In this document: piece after piece, positions 55,566 to 64,000 of the stretch
Numbering within the stretch: position 1 is the first letter of the stretch
Layout: every line of letters begins with the position of its first letter
Source: Notoacmeibacter sp. MSK16QG-6
GTDB lineage: Bacteria > Pseudomonadota > Alphaproteobacteria > Rhizobiales > Rhizobiaceae
NCBI RefSeq assembly: GCF_024158145.1
Contig: NZ_JAMYXM010000006.1
Span: 62,001-126,000 of the forward strand
DNA: 64,000 nt
Reading direction: 5' to 3'
Program-made: the position numbers and the translations under genes
The notes under the pieces: generated by a model
Seen by the model: the letters and a program-made list of their open reading frames with translations, nothing else
Database searches by the model: none
Told to the model about the DNA's origin: nothing

Positions 55566-56395
55566 TCCTGATTGAGGCGCAGCATGCGGTCGAGGATGAT
55601 GGCGACGACCACGATAACGAATCCGCTTTCGAAGCCGAGGCCTGTATTCACCTGATTGAGGGCACGAACGACCGGCACGCCCAATCCGTCCGCGCCAACC
55701 AGTGCGGCGACAACCACCATGGAGAGTGAAAGCATGATTGTCTGGTTGAGGCCCGCCATGATTTGCGGAAGAGCGTAGGGCAGTTCGACCTTCCAAAGCT
55801 TCTGCCTTGCGGTGCCACCGAAAGCATCGGCGGCTTCAAGCAATGGTTTGGGCGTGGACGAAACCCCAAGATATGTCAGACGAATGGGAGCGGGAAGGAC
55901 GAAGATCACGGTAGCAATGAGACCCGGCACCATTCCGATTCCGAAAAACACGATGGCGGGAATGAGATAGACGAATGTCGGAAGGGTCTGCATCAGATCG
56001 AGAATCGGCTGGATGAACCGATAGAGTTTTGGCCGGTGCGCTGCCGCGATACCGATCGGTACGCCAACGGCCATACAGACGATGCATGAGGAGATGACGA
56101 GTGTGAGACTCTCCGTCATCGTCTCCCAATAGCCCTGATTGTAAATGAAGAGGAAGCCGAACAACACCAAGGCGCAGGTCGTCCAACGGCGCTGCAGCCA
56201 CCATGTCAGAGCGACAAAAATAGCGATGATGATGAGCGGATGCGGCGTCTGAAAAAGCCACAGCAGACCGTCGATCAGCCCTTCCGCCGATTCAGCCAGG
56301 GCATCGAGAAATGGCGAAAAATTATCCGTCAGCCAGTCGATGACATCGCTAGCCCATGCGCCGATGGGTATCTTGTACTCGGTCAGCCAGTCCAA
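55562..56395 (-). CDS. choW: Choline/betaine ABC transporter permease ChoW
   Basis: Membrane permease of the ChoXWV importer, 277 residues with about six helices. The permease EAA-type loop lies near 185-205 (LEAADAFGGTARQKLWKVEL). An N-terminal periplasmic or interfacial segment (WLTEYKIPIGAWASDVIDW) precedes the first helix, as in ChoW/ProW. It lies 52 bases after choX and overlaps choV by 4 bases. Confidence 0.93.
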   Translation of the reverse strand: MDWLTEYKIPIGAWASDVIDWLTDNFSPFLDALAESAEGLIDGLLWLFQTPHPLIIIAIFVALTWWLQRRWTTCALVLFGFLFIYNQGYWETMTESLTLVISSCIVCMAVGVPIGIAAAHRPKLYRFIQPILDLMQTLPTFVYLIPAIVFFGIGMVPGLIATVIFVLPAPIRLTYLGVSSTPKPLLEAADAFGGTARQKLWKVELPYALPQIMAGLNQTIMLSLSMVVVAALVGADGLGVPVVRALNQVNTGLGFESGFVIVVVAIILDRMLRLNQE

Positions 56396-56447
56396 AACAT
56401 GTCCCCTTGAAACAGATCGGCCCGCGAGACGCGGGCCGATTTTTCGA

Positions 56448-57371
56448 TCAGAGCTTCAACTCTTCCTTCACGACGGCGGCTCCGTCCTCGCCGTCGACAG
56501 TCTCGACGCCATCAAGCCAGCCAAGGACAGTGTCGGAGTTGGCTTGGATCCACTTCAATGTCGCCTTGTCGGGATCGACGCCATTGTCGAGAATCTCACC
56601 CATGATGCCGTTTTCCATCTCAAGGGAAAACTTCACGTTCTTGAGTAGCTCGCCGACATTTGGACATTCCTCGACATACCCTTTGCGTGTCACGGTATGC
56701 ACGACGCCCTCTCCCCCGAAGAAGTCTTCGCCGCCAGTCAGATATTTCAGTTCGAAATTGGCGTTCATGGGGTGCGGTTCCCAGCCGAGGAAGACGACAT
56801 CCTTGTCCGCCTTAACGGCGCGCCCGACTTGGGCGAGCATGCCTTGTTCCGAACTTTCAACGACCTCGAAGTTGCCGAGTCCCATCTTGTCGCCTTCGGT
56901 CAGGCTGACGAGGTAGGCATTGCCCTCATTGCCGGGCTCGATGCCGTAGATCTTGCTGTCGAGCTCGTCTTCGAACTTTGAGATATCGGCAAAGCTCTTC
57001 AGGCCCTTGTCATACGTATAGGCCGGTACGGCCAGCGTGTATTTCGTGCCTTCCAGATTAACTCCAACCTGCTCGATCTCACCGCTATCGAGGTAGGGCT
57101 GTATGGCGCTGGTCTGCGCCGGCATCCAGTTGCCAAGGAAAACGTCAACGTCATCCTTCTCCAGCGAGGCGAAGGTAACCGGCACCGAGAGGACTTTCAC
57201 GTCCACTTCATAGCCCAGCGCCTGAAGAACCTGTTTTACAGTGGATGTTGTGGTGGTGATATCGGTCCAGCCGACATCGGACATCACGACTTCTTCGCAG
57301 GCTGCGTATGCCGCGCTAGAAGCCAGTGATAGCGCCAGAGCGCCAGTCAGTGCGATCGGAAAACGTTTCAT
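56448..57371 (-). CDS. choX: Choline-binding periplasmic protein ChoX
   Basis: The high-affinity solute-binding protein of the choline importer. The start at 57371 is preceded by AAGGAGA with 5-base spacing and gives a clean signal peptide (MKRFPIALTGALALSLASS, cut after AYA). The mature part starts ACEEVVMSDVGWTDI, and the aromatic-box type segments VFLGNWMPAQ near 100 and FLGWEPHPMNANFELKYLTG are typical of ChoX/ProX-like quaternary-amine binders. Its promoter faces betI across a 102-base gap that holds the BetI palindrome. Confidence 0.94.
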   Translation of the reverse strand: MKRFPIALTGALALSLASSAAYAACEEVVMSDVGWTDITTTTSTVKQVLQALGYEVDVKVLSVPVTFASLEKDDVDVFLGNWMPAQTSAIQPYLDSGEIEQVGVNLEGTKYTLAVPAYTYDKGLKSFADISKFEDELDSKIYGIEPGNEGNAYLVSLTEGDKMGLGNFEVVESSEQGMLAQVGRAVKADKDVVFLGWEPHPMNANFELKYLTGGEDFFGGEGVVHTVTRKGYVEECPNVGELLKNVKFSLEMENGIMGEILDNGVDPDKATLKWIQANSDTVLGWLDGVETVDGEDGAAVVKEELKL

Positions 57372-57406
57372 TTTGTCTCCTTCGGAAGGTCGAGGTTGAC
57401 TTTTTA

Positions 57407-57426
57407 TTGATTGAGCGCTCAATCAA
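57407..57426. promoter_or_regulatory. BetI operator (20-bp perfect palindrome)
   Basis: TTGATTGAGCGCTCAATCAA is a perfect 10+10 inverted repeat. It lies 36 bases before the choX start and 48 before the betI start, in the divergent promoter region. The ATTGA/TCAAT half-sites match known BetI boxes in form. It should let choline relieve repression of both choXWV and betI-betC-betB-betA. Confidence 0.85.
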
Positions 57427-57473
57427 AAGGACAAATTGTGTAATGTAAAGGTCTAGTCGGGAGGAATGTCGAA

Positions 57474-58064
57474 TTGCCGAAGCTCGGAATGGAAAAAATC
57501 CGGCGTGAAGCGATGATCGAAGCCACGATTATCGAGATTGGCGAAGTCGGCAGTCTCAATGTGCCTGTTAGCCAGATCGCGCGGCGTGCCGGCATTTCGC
57601 CAGCGCTCGCGCACCACTATTTCGGTTCCAAGGAGCAGATTTTCCTTGCGGCCATGCGTCACATTCTAGTGGTTTTTAAGGAAAGCGTCAGCAAGCGACT
57701 CAAACGGGCCAGGACGTCCGAAGAACGCGTTCGGGCGATTATTGACGCCAGCCTGGAGCCGAAACAATTCGATCGCGATGTTGTCTCGGCCTGGCTGAAT
57801 TTTTATGTGAAGTCACTTCATTCGGAAGAGACGAGCCGCTTGTTGCGTGTCTATGCGCGGCGGCTCCATTCCAACCTGCTTTTCGACCTGCGCCAGCTTT
57901 TCGATGAAGAGACGGCTGAAAAGGTCGCGCAGGGCCTCGCCTCGATGATCGACGGTTTTTACATCCGCCATGCTTTGCAGGACGTCGCGCCATCGCGAAC
58001 CGACGTTCACGCACTCGTTAACGACTACCTCGACCTCTGGCTTGCGCGCGAAGGGCTTCAATGA
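57474..58064 (+). CDS. betI: Choline-responsive repressor BetI
   Basis: A 196-residue TetR-family repressor controlling choline uptake and oxidation. The start is a TTG at 57474, preceded by GGGAGGA at about 7 bases, giving the family beginning MPKLGMEKIRREAMIEATI. The HTH is at about 30-50 (VPVSQIARRAGISPALAHHY). The C-terminal domain has the aromatic residues of BetI's choline pocket region (SAWLNFYVKSLHSEE; DGFYIRHAL). It overlaps betC by 4 bases and is adjacent to its operator. Confidence 0.93.
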   Translation: MPKLGMEKIRREAMIEATIIEIGEVGSLNVPVSQIARRAGISPALAHHYFGSKEQIFLAAMRHILVVFKESVSKRLKRARTSEERVRAIIDASLEPKQFDRDVVSAWLNFYVKSLHSEETSRLLRVYARRLHSNLLFDLRQLFDEETAEKVAQGLASMIDGFYIRHALQDVAPSRTDVHALVNDYLDLWLAREGLQ

Positions 58065-59578
58065 CCGATCGTCCCAATATTCTTATTCTGATGGTAGACC
58101 AGCTCAACGGGACGCTTTTCCCCGACGGACCTGCCGAATGGCTGCATGCGCCGAACTTGAAAAAGCTGGCCGCCCGATCCACCCGCTTTGCCAACTCGTA
58201 CACGGGCTCACCGCTCTGCGCTCCGGGCCGCGCCAGCTTCATGGCAGGACAACTGCCGAGCCGGACTCGGGTTTACGACAATGCTGCCGAGTTCGCTTCG
58301 GACGTGCCGACCTATGCCCATCATCTGCGTCGCGCTGACTATCAGACGACCCTCAGCGGCAAAATGCATTTTGTCGGCGCCGACCAGTTGCACGGCTTCG
58401 AGGAGCGCCTGACAACTGACGTTTACCCGGCCGATTTTGGCTGGACGCCTGACTATCGTAAACCCGGCGAACGTATCGACTGGTGGTATCACAATCTCGG
58501 ATCGGTCACGAATGCCGGAACCGCCGAGATAACCAACCAGCTCGAATATGATGATGAGGTGGCATATCACGCCACCCGCAAACTCTACGATCTGGGGCGC
58601 GGTCACGATAATCGCCCATGGATGCTGACGGTGAGTTTCACCCATCCGCACGATCCTTATGTCGCGCGGCGGCAATACTGGGATCTTTACGAGGATTGCG
58701 AGCATCTTTGGCCGCAGACGCCCGCCATTTCGTACGAAGCACAGGACCCCCACTCCAAGCGATTACTGGAGGCGAGCGACTTTCACGCATTCGATATAAC
58801 CGACGAAGACATACGCCGCTCACGCCGCGCTTATTTCGCCAACATTTCGTATATCGATGACAAGATCGGCGAAATTCTCGATGTCTTGGACGCGACCCGT
58901 CAGACCGAGAACACGATCATCGTTTTCCTGTCCGACCACGGCGACATGCTTGGCGAGCACGGTCTGTGGTTCAAGATGAGCTTCAGGGAAGGCTCGGCTC
59001 GCGTCCCTCTGATGATCTCCGCTCCAGCTATGCCCGCAGGCCTCATAGAAACGCCGGTCAGCACGATGGATGTGACGCCGACGATTGGCGATCTGGCTGG
59101 CGTCGATCTTGGCGAAATCATGCCTTGGACCGATGGCGAAACGCTTGTTCCGGTCGCCAATGGGGAGCCTCGCACTGCACCCGTGCGCATGGAATACGCT
59201 GCCGAAGGTTCATACGCTCCGATGGTGGCGCTGCGGGAAGGCCAATGGAAATACGTCCATTGCGAAATCGATCCTCCGCAACTCTTCGATCTGGAGACCG
59301 ACCCACACGAACAGAACAATCTGGCGGACGACCGAGACTATTCCGAAATCGCGGAGCGCTTCGCCGCTTCGGTGGAAGCCCTTTGGGATATGGGCCAGTT
59401 CGACGCCGCTGTTCGTGAAAGTCAGGCGCGCCGCCACGTGGTCGACAGCGCGCTGCGCAATGGCGCTTACTACCCTTGGGATTTTCAGCCACTACAAAAA
59501 GCGTCGGAACGCTACATGCGCAATCATATGGATCTGAACATTCTTGAAGACGCACAGCGCTTTCCGAGGGGTGAATGA
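58061..59578 (+). CDS. betC: Choline-sulfatase BetC
   Basis: Hydrolyses choline-O-sulfate to choline and sulfate in the cytoplasm. The 505-residue sulfatase has the formylglycine signature C53-A-P-G-R57 ([18 protein letters not shown]), N-terminal metal ligands in [11 protein letters not shown], and the metal-binding [14 protein letters not shown] near 287-300. The C-terminal part is the choline-sulfatase-specific tail ([17 protein letters not shown]). No signal peptide is seen. Overlaps of 4 bases on both sides tie it to betI and betB. Confidence 0.94.
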   Translation: MTDRPNILILMVDQLNGTLFPDGPAEWLHAPNLKKLAARSTRFANSYTGSPLCAPGRASFMAGQLPSRTRVYDNAAEFASDVPTYAHHLRRADYQTTLSGKMHFVGADQLHGFEERLTTDVYPADFGWTPDYRKPGERIDWWYHNLGSVTNAGTAEITNQLEYDDEVAYHATRKLYDLGRGHDNRPWMLTVSFTHPHDPYVARRQYWDLYEDCEHLWPQTPAISYEAQDPHSKRLLEASDFHAFDITDEDIRRSRRAYFANISYIDDKIGEILDVLDATRQTENTIIVFLSDHGDMLGEHGLWFKMSFREGSARVPLMISAPAMPAGLIETPVSTMDVTPTIGDLAGVDLGEIMPWTDGETLVPVANGEPRTAPVRMEYAAEGSYAPMVALREGQWKYVHCEIDPPQLFDLETDPHEQNNLADDRDYSEIAERFAASVEALWDMGQFDAAVRESQARRHVVDSALRNGAYYPWDFQPLQKASERYMRNHMDLNILEDAQRFPRGE

Positions 59579-61041
59579 TGATCGACGCGCAACCCACCGC
59601 CAGTCACTTCGTCGACGGCGCCTATTGCGAAGATGGCGCTGGAGCGACAATCGAATGCGTTTTTGCTGCAACTGGCGATGTCATCGCGCGGCTGCATTCG
59701 GCGACCCCGGCCATTGTGGATAAGGCATTGTCGTCGGCAAAGCGTGCGCAGAAGGAATGGACGGGCTTCGCGCCGGTTGAACGCGGCCGCGTATTGCGCC
59801 GCGCTGCCGATATTCTGCGCGAGCGCAATCGAGAACTGAGCGAACTGGAAACTCTCGATACCGGCAAGCCTCTTCAGGAGACTTTGGTAGCCGATGCTGC
59901 TTCCGGCGCCGATGCGCTGGAATATTTCGCGGGCCTTGCCGCGACGATCACGGGCGAGACGATGCCGCTTGGCGGCGATTTCGTCTACACGTTGCGCGAA
60001 CCACTTGGCGTGTGCGTTGGCATCGGGGCCTGGAACTATCCGACGCAGATCGCCTGCTGGAAAGCCGCGCCGGCGCTGGCCTGCGGCAATGCAATGGTGT
60101 TCAAGCCCTCTGAGGTGACTCCCCTCTGCGCGCTGAAGCTGGCCGAGATCTTCATCGAGGCCGGCGCGCCGGCTGGTCTTTTCAATGTGGTGCAGGGCTA
60201 TGGCGATGTCGGCGCGGCTCTTGCCACCGATCCGCGCACGGACAAGGTCTCGCTGACCGGCTCGGTGCCGACAGGCCGAAAAGTCTATGCCGGCGCGGCG
60301 GACGGCATCCGCCATGTCACAATGGAGCTCGGCGGCAAGTCGCCCCTGATCGTCTTCGAAGATGCCGATATCGAGAATGCCGTCAGCGCGGCGATCAACG
60401 GCAATTTCTATTCGACCGGCCAGATTTGCTCGAACGGTACGCGCGTCTTCGTTCACAACGACATCGAAGCCCATTTCGTCTCGCGGCTGGTCGAGAGGAC
60501 GAAGACCGCGAAGATCGGCGATCCACGTGATGAGGAGACGCAACTCGGCCCGCTCATTTCCAAGGCCCAGCGCGAGAAAGTGCTGAATTATATCGAAATG
60601 GCGAAAGCAGAAGGCGCGACACTGGCATATGGCGGCGGTGTACCGGACGGTCTGGCCGATACCGGCTGTTATATCGAGCCGACCATCTTCACAGGCGTCA
60701 CGGACGAAATGACCGTCGCGTGCGAAGAGGTATTTGGCCCGGTCCTCTCCATTCTGACATTCAGCGACGAATGTGAGGTCATCGCGCGCGCTAACGATAC
60801 GCCGTTCGGCTTGGCCGCTGGGGTCTTCACCCGCGACCTGACGCGCGCGCACCGCGTCGTCGCGGCGTTGGAAGCCGGCACCTGCTGGATCAACACCTAC
60901 AATCTAACGCCGGTCGAAGCACCTTTCGGCGGGGTCAAGCTCTCCGGCGTCGGCCGCGAGAATTCCAAGGCGGCTATCGAACATTATAGCCAGATCAAGT
61001 CGGTCTACGTCGCAATGGGCGATGTCGAGGCGCCCTACTGA
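59575..61041 (+). CDS. betB: Betaine aldehyde dehydrogenase
   Basis: Oxidises betaine aldehyde to glycine betaine with NAD(P). The 488-residue ALDH has [20 protein letters not shown] near 143-162, the cofactor motif [11 protein letters not shown] near 229, the general-base Glu in [14 protein letters not shown] near 250, the catalytic Cys in [14 protein letters not shown] near 285, and [14 protein letters not shown] near 455. Two ATGs (59575 and 59578) are possible starts; the first overlaps the betC stop. Confidence 0.95.
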   Translation: MMIDAQPTASHFVDGAYCEDGAGATIECVFAATGDVIARLHSATPAIVDKALSSAKRAQKEWTGFAPVERGRVLRRAADILRERNRELSELETLDTGKPLQETLVADAASGADALEYFAGLAATITGETMPLGGDFVYTLREPLGVCVGIGAWNYPTQIACWKAAPALACGNAMVFKPSEVTPLCALKLAEIFIEAGAPAGLFNVVQGYGDVGAALATDPRTDKVSLTGSVPTGRKVYAGAADGIRHVTMELGGKSPLIVFEDADIENAVSAAINGNFYSTGQICSNGTRVFVHNDIEAHFVSRLVERTKTAKIGDPRDEETQLGPLISKAQREKVLNYIEMAKAEGATLAYGGGVPDGLADTGCYIEPTIFTGVTDEMTVACEEVFGPVLSILTFSDECEVIARANDTPFGLAAGVFTRDLTRAHRVVAALEAGTCWINTYNLTPVEAPFGGVKLSGVGRENSKAAIEHYSQIKSVYVAMGDVEAPY

Positions 61042-61068
61042 CACGCGGAGCCGCGAAAGCGGCGGGGA

Positions 61069-62736
61069 ATGAACATGCAAGCGGATTATGTAATCATCGG
61101 CTCGGGTTCCGCCGGCGCTGCCATGGCCTATCGATTGAGCGAAGACGGCAAGCACTCGGTCATCGTGCTGGAGTATGGCGGCACCGATGCGGGGCCGTTC
61201 ATCCAGATGCCGGCTGCGCTATCCTACCCGATGAACATGGCGCGTTACGATTGGGGCTATCGCAGCGAACCGGAGCCCCATCTCGGCGGACGTCGGCTGG
61301 CCACGCCGCGCGGCAAGGTGATCGGCGGGTCGTCCTCGATTAACGGCATGGTGTTCGTACGCGGTCACGCGATGGATTTCGACCATTGGCGTGAGAGCGG
61401 CGCAGCCGGTTGGGGCTATGCAGACGTCCTGCCCTATTTCAAGCGCATGGAAAGCTGGCACGGCGGCGATGACAGAGACTCATCGTGGCGCGGCGCCGAT
61501 GGCCCGCTTCATGTCAGTCGTGGTCCACGCGCCAATCCGCTATTCGACGCCTTTGTCGAAGCCGGCGCGCAGGCCGGCTTTGAGATGACGCCCGATTACA
61601 ATGGCGAGAAGCAGGAGGGCTTCGGTCCGATGGAGCATACGGTCTGGAAGGGCCGCCGCTGGTCCACCGCAAACGCCTATTTGAAACCGGCGCTGAAGCG
61701 TAGCAATCTGACGATGGTTCGATGCCTGGCCCGCAGGATCGTCATTGAAAATGGCCGCGCGACAGGCGTCGAGGTCGAGCGCCGCGGCGGCAAGATCGAA
61801 ACCGTCTCTGCAAATCGCGAGGTCATCGTCGCGGCGTCCTCGATCAATTCACCGAAACTGCTGATGCTGTCCGGCATTGGCCCGGCAGCGCATCTAGTCG
61901 GGCACGGCATAGATATCGTCGCCGACAGGCCCGGCGTCGGCCAGAATTTGCAGGACCATCTGGAGCTTTATATTCAGCAGGCCTGCACGCAGCCGATCAC
62001 GCTCTACAAGCACTGGAACCTTTTCTCAAAGGCCTTGCTCGGTGCCCAATGGCTGTTTTTCAAGAAGGGTCTCGGCGCGTCGAACCAATTCGAAAGCGCG
62101 GCGTTCCTGCGCTCCAAGCCGGGTGTGAAATATCCGGATATCCAGTATCACTTCCTGCCAATCGCGGTGCGCTATGACGGTCAGGCGGCGGCAGAAGGCC
62201 ATGGCTTTCAGGCGCATGTCGGGCCTATGCGCTCGAAATCGCGCGGCGAAGTCACGCTGCGCTCGGCCGATCCGAAGGACGATCCGCGCATCGCCTTCAA
62301 TTACATGTCACATGAGGAGGATTGGGCAGACTTCCGCCACTGCATTCGCCTGACGCGCGAAATCTTCAGCCAGCCAGCCTTCGATCCCTATCGCGGCAAG
62401 GAAATTCAGCCGGGCGACGCCGTACAGTCCGACGAGGCGCTGAACGATTTCATCCGCGACCACGCCGAAAGCGCCTATCACCCATGCGGCACCTGCCGCA
62501 TCGGCGCTGCAGACGATCCGATGGCGGTGGTCGATCCGCAATGTCGGGTGATCGGCGTAGACGGGCTGCGTCTCGCCGACAGTTCGATCTTCCCGCGTAT
62601 CACCAATGGCAATCTCAATGGCCCATCCATCATGGTTGGTGAGAAGGCGTCCGATCATATTCTAGGCAAGGCGCCCCTGGCCGCCGAAAATGTTGAACCT
62701 TGGATCAATCCGGACTGGGAGACCGCCGACCGCTAG
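61069..62736 (+). CDS. betA: Choline dehydrogenase
   Basis: Membrane-associated GMC flavoprotein oxidising choline to betaine aldehyde. The 555-residue protein has the FAD motif [19 protein letters not shown] near 5-23, the GMC signatures [19 protein letters not shown] near 83-101 and [20 protein letters not shown] near 261, and the catalytic His in [11 protein letters not shown] near 469. The start at 61069 follows GGCGGGGA. It completes the betICBA operon, the usual rhizobial order with betC inserted. Confidence 0.95.
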   Translation: MNMQADYVIIGSGSAGAAMAYRLSEDGKHSVIVLEYGGTDAGPFIQMPAALSYPMNMARYDWGYRSEPEPHLGGRRLATPRGKVIGGSSSINGMVFVRGHAMDFDHWRESGAAGWGYADVLPYFKRMESWHGGDDRDSSWRGADGPLHVSRGPRANPLFDAFVEAGAQAGFEMTPDYNGEKQEGFGPMEHTVWKGRRWSTANAYLKPALKRSNLTMVRCLARRIVIENGRATGVEVERRGGKIETVSANREVIVAASSINSPKLLMLSGIGPAAHLVGHGIDIVADRPGVGQNLQDHLELYIQQACTQPITLYKHWNLFSKALLGAQWLFFKKGLGASNQFESAAFLRSKPGVKYPDIQYHFLPIAVRYDGQAAAEGHGFQAHVGPMRSKSRGEVTLRSADPKDDPRIAFNYMSHEEDWADFRHCIRLTREIFSQPAFDPYRGKEIQPGDAVQSDEALNDFIRDHAESAYHPCGTCRIGAADDPMAVVDPQCRVIGVDGLRLADSSIFPRITNGNLNGPSIMVGEKASDHILGKAPLAAENVEPWINPDWETADR

Positions 62737-62750
62737 AGCGCCTCGCCGCT

Positions 62751-64000
62751 TTAAGCATGAATGGCGTGACCGAGCGATTTGAGCGCCGCTTCGTGGAAGG
62801 CTTCGCCGAGCGTCGGATGGGCGTAGATCGTGCCAGCGATGTCTTCCAGCACCGAACCCATCTCGATGGCCTGGGTGAAAGCTGCCGCCAGCTCCGAAAT
62901 CTCCGCCCCGACCGCCTGAACGCCGACAATCCGCCGGTCGTCCTTACGTGACAGCACACGGACAAACCCACCAGAATCAGCTGCGTCCAGCGTCATCGCC
63001 CTGCCGCTGGCGCGAAGCGGAAAGATTCCGGTTACGATCTCGTCGCCCGCTTCGTCCGGAGTCATCCCAACCGAAACGATCTCCGGATCGGTGAAGCAGA
63101 CGGCCGGAATGGCCATCGGATTGAAAACCCGCTTTTCGCTGGCAATGATCTCGGCAACCATTTCGCCCTGGGCCGACGCGCGGTGCGCCAGCATCGGCTC
63201 ACCCGTCACATCGCCGATGGCCCAGACATTTCTCGTCGAAGTGGCGCACCGAGAGTCGATCTTGATAAAGGGGCCGTCCATTTCGATGGCCATCTCTTCG
63301 AGACCCCAACCATCCGTCGCAGGCTTGCGGCCGGCAGCCGCCAGAACCTTGTCCGCCGGCAGCTTCACCTCATCGCCTTCGCGGGTTTCGATGCGCAGCG
63401 ATGCGCCATTTTCCGACAGGCCAAGCGCCTTTGCTCCGAGATGGAGCGCAACGTCATTATCTTCGAGCCACTTTCGGACAGGCGCGACGAGATCTTTGTC
63501 GTAGCTCGGCAAGATATCGTCCTGCATTTCCACGATGCTGACGTCGGACCCAAGTTTTTGCAGGGCAGTGCCTATTTCCAAGCCGATATAACCCGCCCCA
63601 ACGATGACGACCCGTTCCGGCAATTCGTTCAACGACAGCGCCTCGGTGGAAGAAATAATGTTGGCGCCAAAAGGCAGGTTCGAAAGTTCCACGGGTATTG
63701 AGCCGGTGGCGAGAATGACATGCTCGGCTCTGATCTCGACTGCTTCGTCACCGCTATCGACCTTGCAAGTCCGGGCATCGGAGAACTTTGCCCAGCCGGA
63801 GACAACATTCACGCCCGCGCGCTTCAGAAGCGAGCCGACCCCGCCATTTAGCCGGTCGACGATCCCGTCTTTCCAGCCCGTCCAGCCCTGCATGTCGAAG
63901 GACGGCGGCTCTGGCAGGCTGATACCATGCATCGGCGCTTCACTGCTGCGCGACATCGCGTCGAACAATGCCGCCGTATGGATCATCGCCTTGGAGGGAA
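62751..64000 (-). CDS. Second dihydrolipoyl dehydrogenase (5' end outside the window)
   Basis: The C-terminal 416 codons of another E3-type flavoprotein. The frame is open to the window edge and reads PSKAMIHTAALFDAM, so the redox CxxxxC and N-terminal FAD motif lie just outside; position 63986 is an internal Met. Visible landmarks include VILATGSIPVELSNLP, VIVGAGYIGLEIGTALQKLG, NVWAIGDVTGEPMLAHRASA and the active-site His in TIYAHPTLGEAFHEAAL. It is clearly different from LpdA at 27661-29103. It is convergent with betA, 14 bases apart. It may serve a glycine-cleavage or other 2-oxoacid complex encoded further right; that cannot be seen. Confidence 0.9.
   Translation of the reverse strand, partial: PSKAMIHTAALFDAMSRSSEAPMHGISLPEPPSFDMQGWTGWKDGIVDRLNGGVGSLLKRAGVNVVSGWAKFSDARTCKVDSGDEAVEIRAEHVILATGSIPVELSNLPFGANIISSTEALSLNELPERVVIVGAGYIGLEIGTALQKLGSDVSIVEMQDDILPSYDKDLVAPVRKWLEDNDVALHLGAKALGLSENGASLRIETREGDEVKLPADKVLAAAGRKPATDGWGLEEMAIEMDGPFIKIDSRCATSTRNVWAIGDVTGEPMLAHRASAQGEMVAEIIASEKRVFNPMAIPAVCFTDPEIVSVGMTPDEAGDEIVTGIFPLRASGRAMTLDAADSGGFVRVLSRKDDRRIVGVQAVGAEISELAAAFTQAIEMGSVLEDIAGTIYAHPTLGEAFHEAALKSLGHAIHA

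Noticed and set aside
59524-60852. 442-codon minus-strand open frame across betB
   Set aside because: Antisense shadow of betB; Arg/Asp-rich translation without domains.

Overview
The window reads as a chromosomal segment of an alphaproteobacterium of the order Hyphomicrobiales (rhizobial/Aurantimonas/Martelella-like). The evidence is the block order dusB-ntrB-ntrC-ntrY-ntrX-trkA-hfq-hflX followed by mazG, a pyruvate dehydrogenase E1 beta with its own lipoyl domain, a fused IspDF, and a choXWV choline transporter. No species can be named from sequence alone. Most of the window is dense, GC-rich core genome with many 4-base stop/start overlaps (ATGA or GTGA), so translational coupling is common.

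Layout: (1) 1-3.2 kb holds the 3' end of putA, then an AT-rich islet of about 1.7 kb carrying one orphan gene. The islet lies between a tRNA-Ser(UGA) gene and a 15-base copy of that tRNA's 3' end, which looks like the scar of a tRNA-targeted integrative element. (2) 3.3-10.6 kb is a forward run: rlpA-like lipoprotein, D,D-carboxypeptidase, tmk, holB, metG, tatD and a PhnP-type metallo-beta-lactamase. (3) 10.8-13.4 kb has an M20 amidohydrolase, a DUF423 membrane protein and mazG. (4) 13.4-23.9 kb (minus strand) is the ntr nitrogen-regulation block with trkA, hfq and hflX. (5) 24-27.2 kb has ispDF, a PncC-type amidohydrolase, a RatA/Coq10-like protein and lipA. (6) 27.3-36.3 kb (minus) is the pyruvate dehydrogenase operon with embedded GNAT and SGNH-hydrolase genes, then an FtsB/DivIC-like protein and enolase. 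(7) 36.4-43.2 kb has a PRC-barrel protein, pgm, ilvD and a LAB_N / GT2 / GT39 surface-sugar triad. (8) 43.2-64 kb is a choline and glycine-betaine locus.

The betaine locus covers nearly a whole route. ChoXWV imports choline, BetC releases choline from choline-O-sulfate, BetA and BetB oxidise choline to glycine betaine, GbcA/GbcB demethylate betaine to dimethylglycine, and DgcA/DgcB with a dedicated EtfA/EtfB pair demethylate dimethylglycine to sarcosine. A BetI repressor with a perfect 20-base palindrome in the choX-betI divergent promoter, and an AraC-type GATase1 regulator (GbdR class) just before gbcA, probably switch the locus between osmoprotection and catabolism. Sarcosine oxidation genes are not in the window. 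A second, truncated dihydrolipoyl dehydrogenase closes the window.

The least ordinary signals are the tRNA-Ser islet with its orphan gene and possible integrase arm sites, the tandem hairpins in the gbcA leader, a DgcA lacking one of four expected Fe-S cysteines, and an NtrX without a GAFTGA loop. No CRISPR array, complete insertion sequence, integrase or rRNA was seen.
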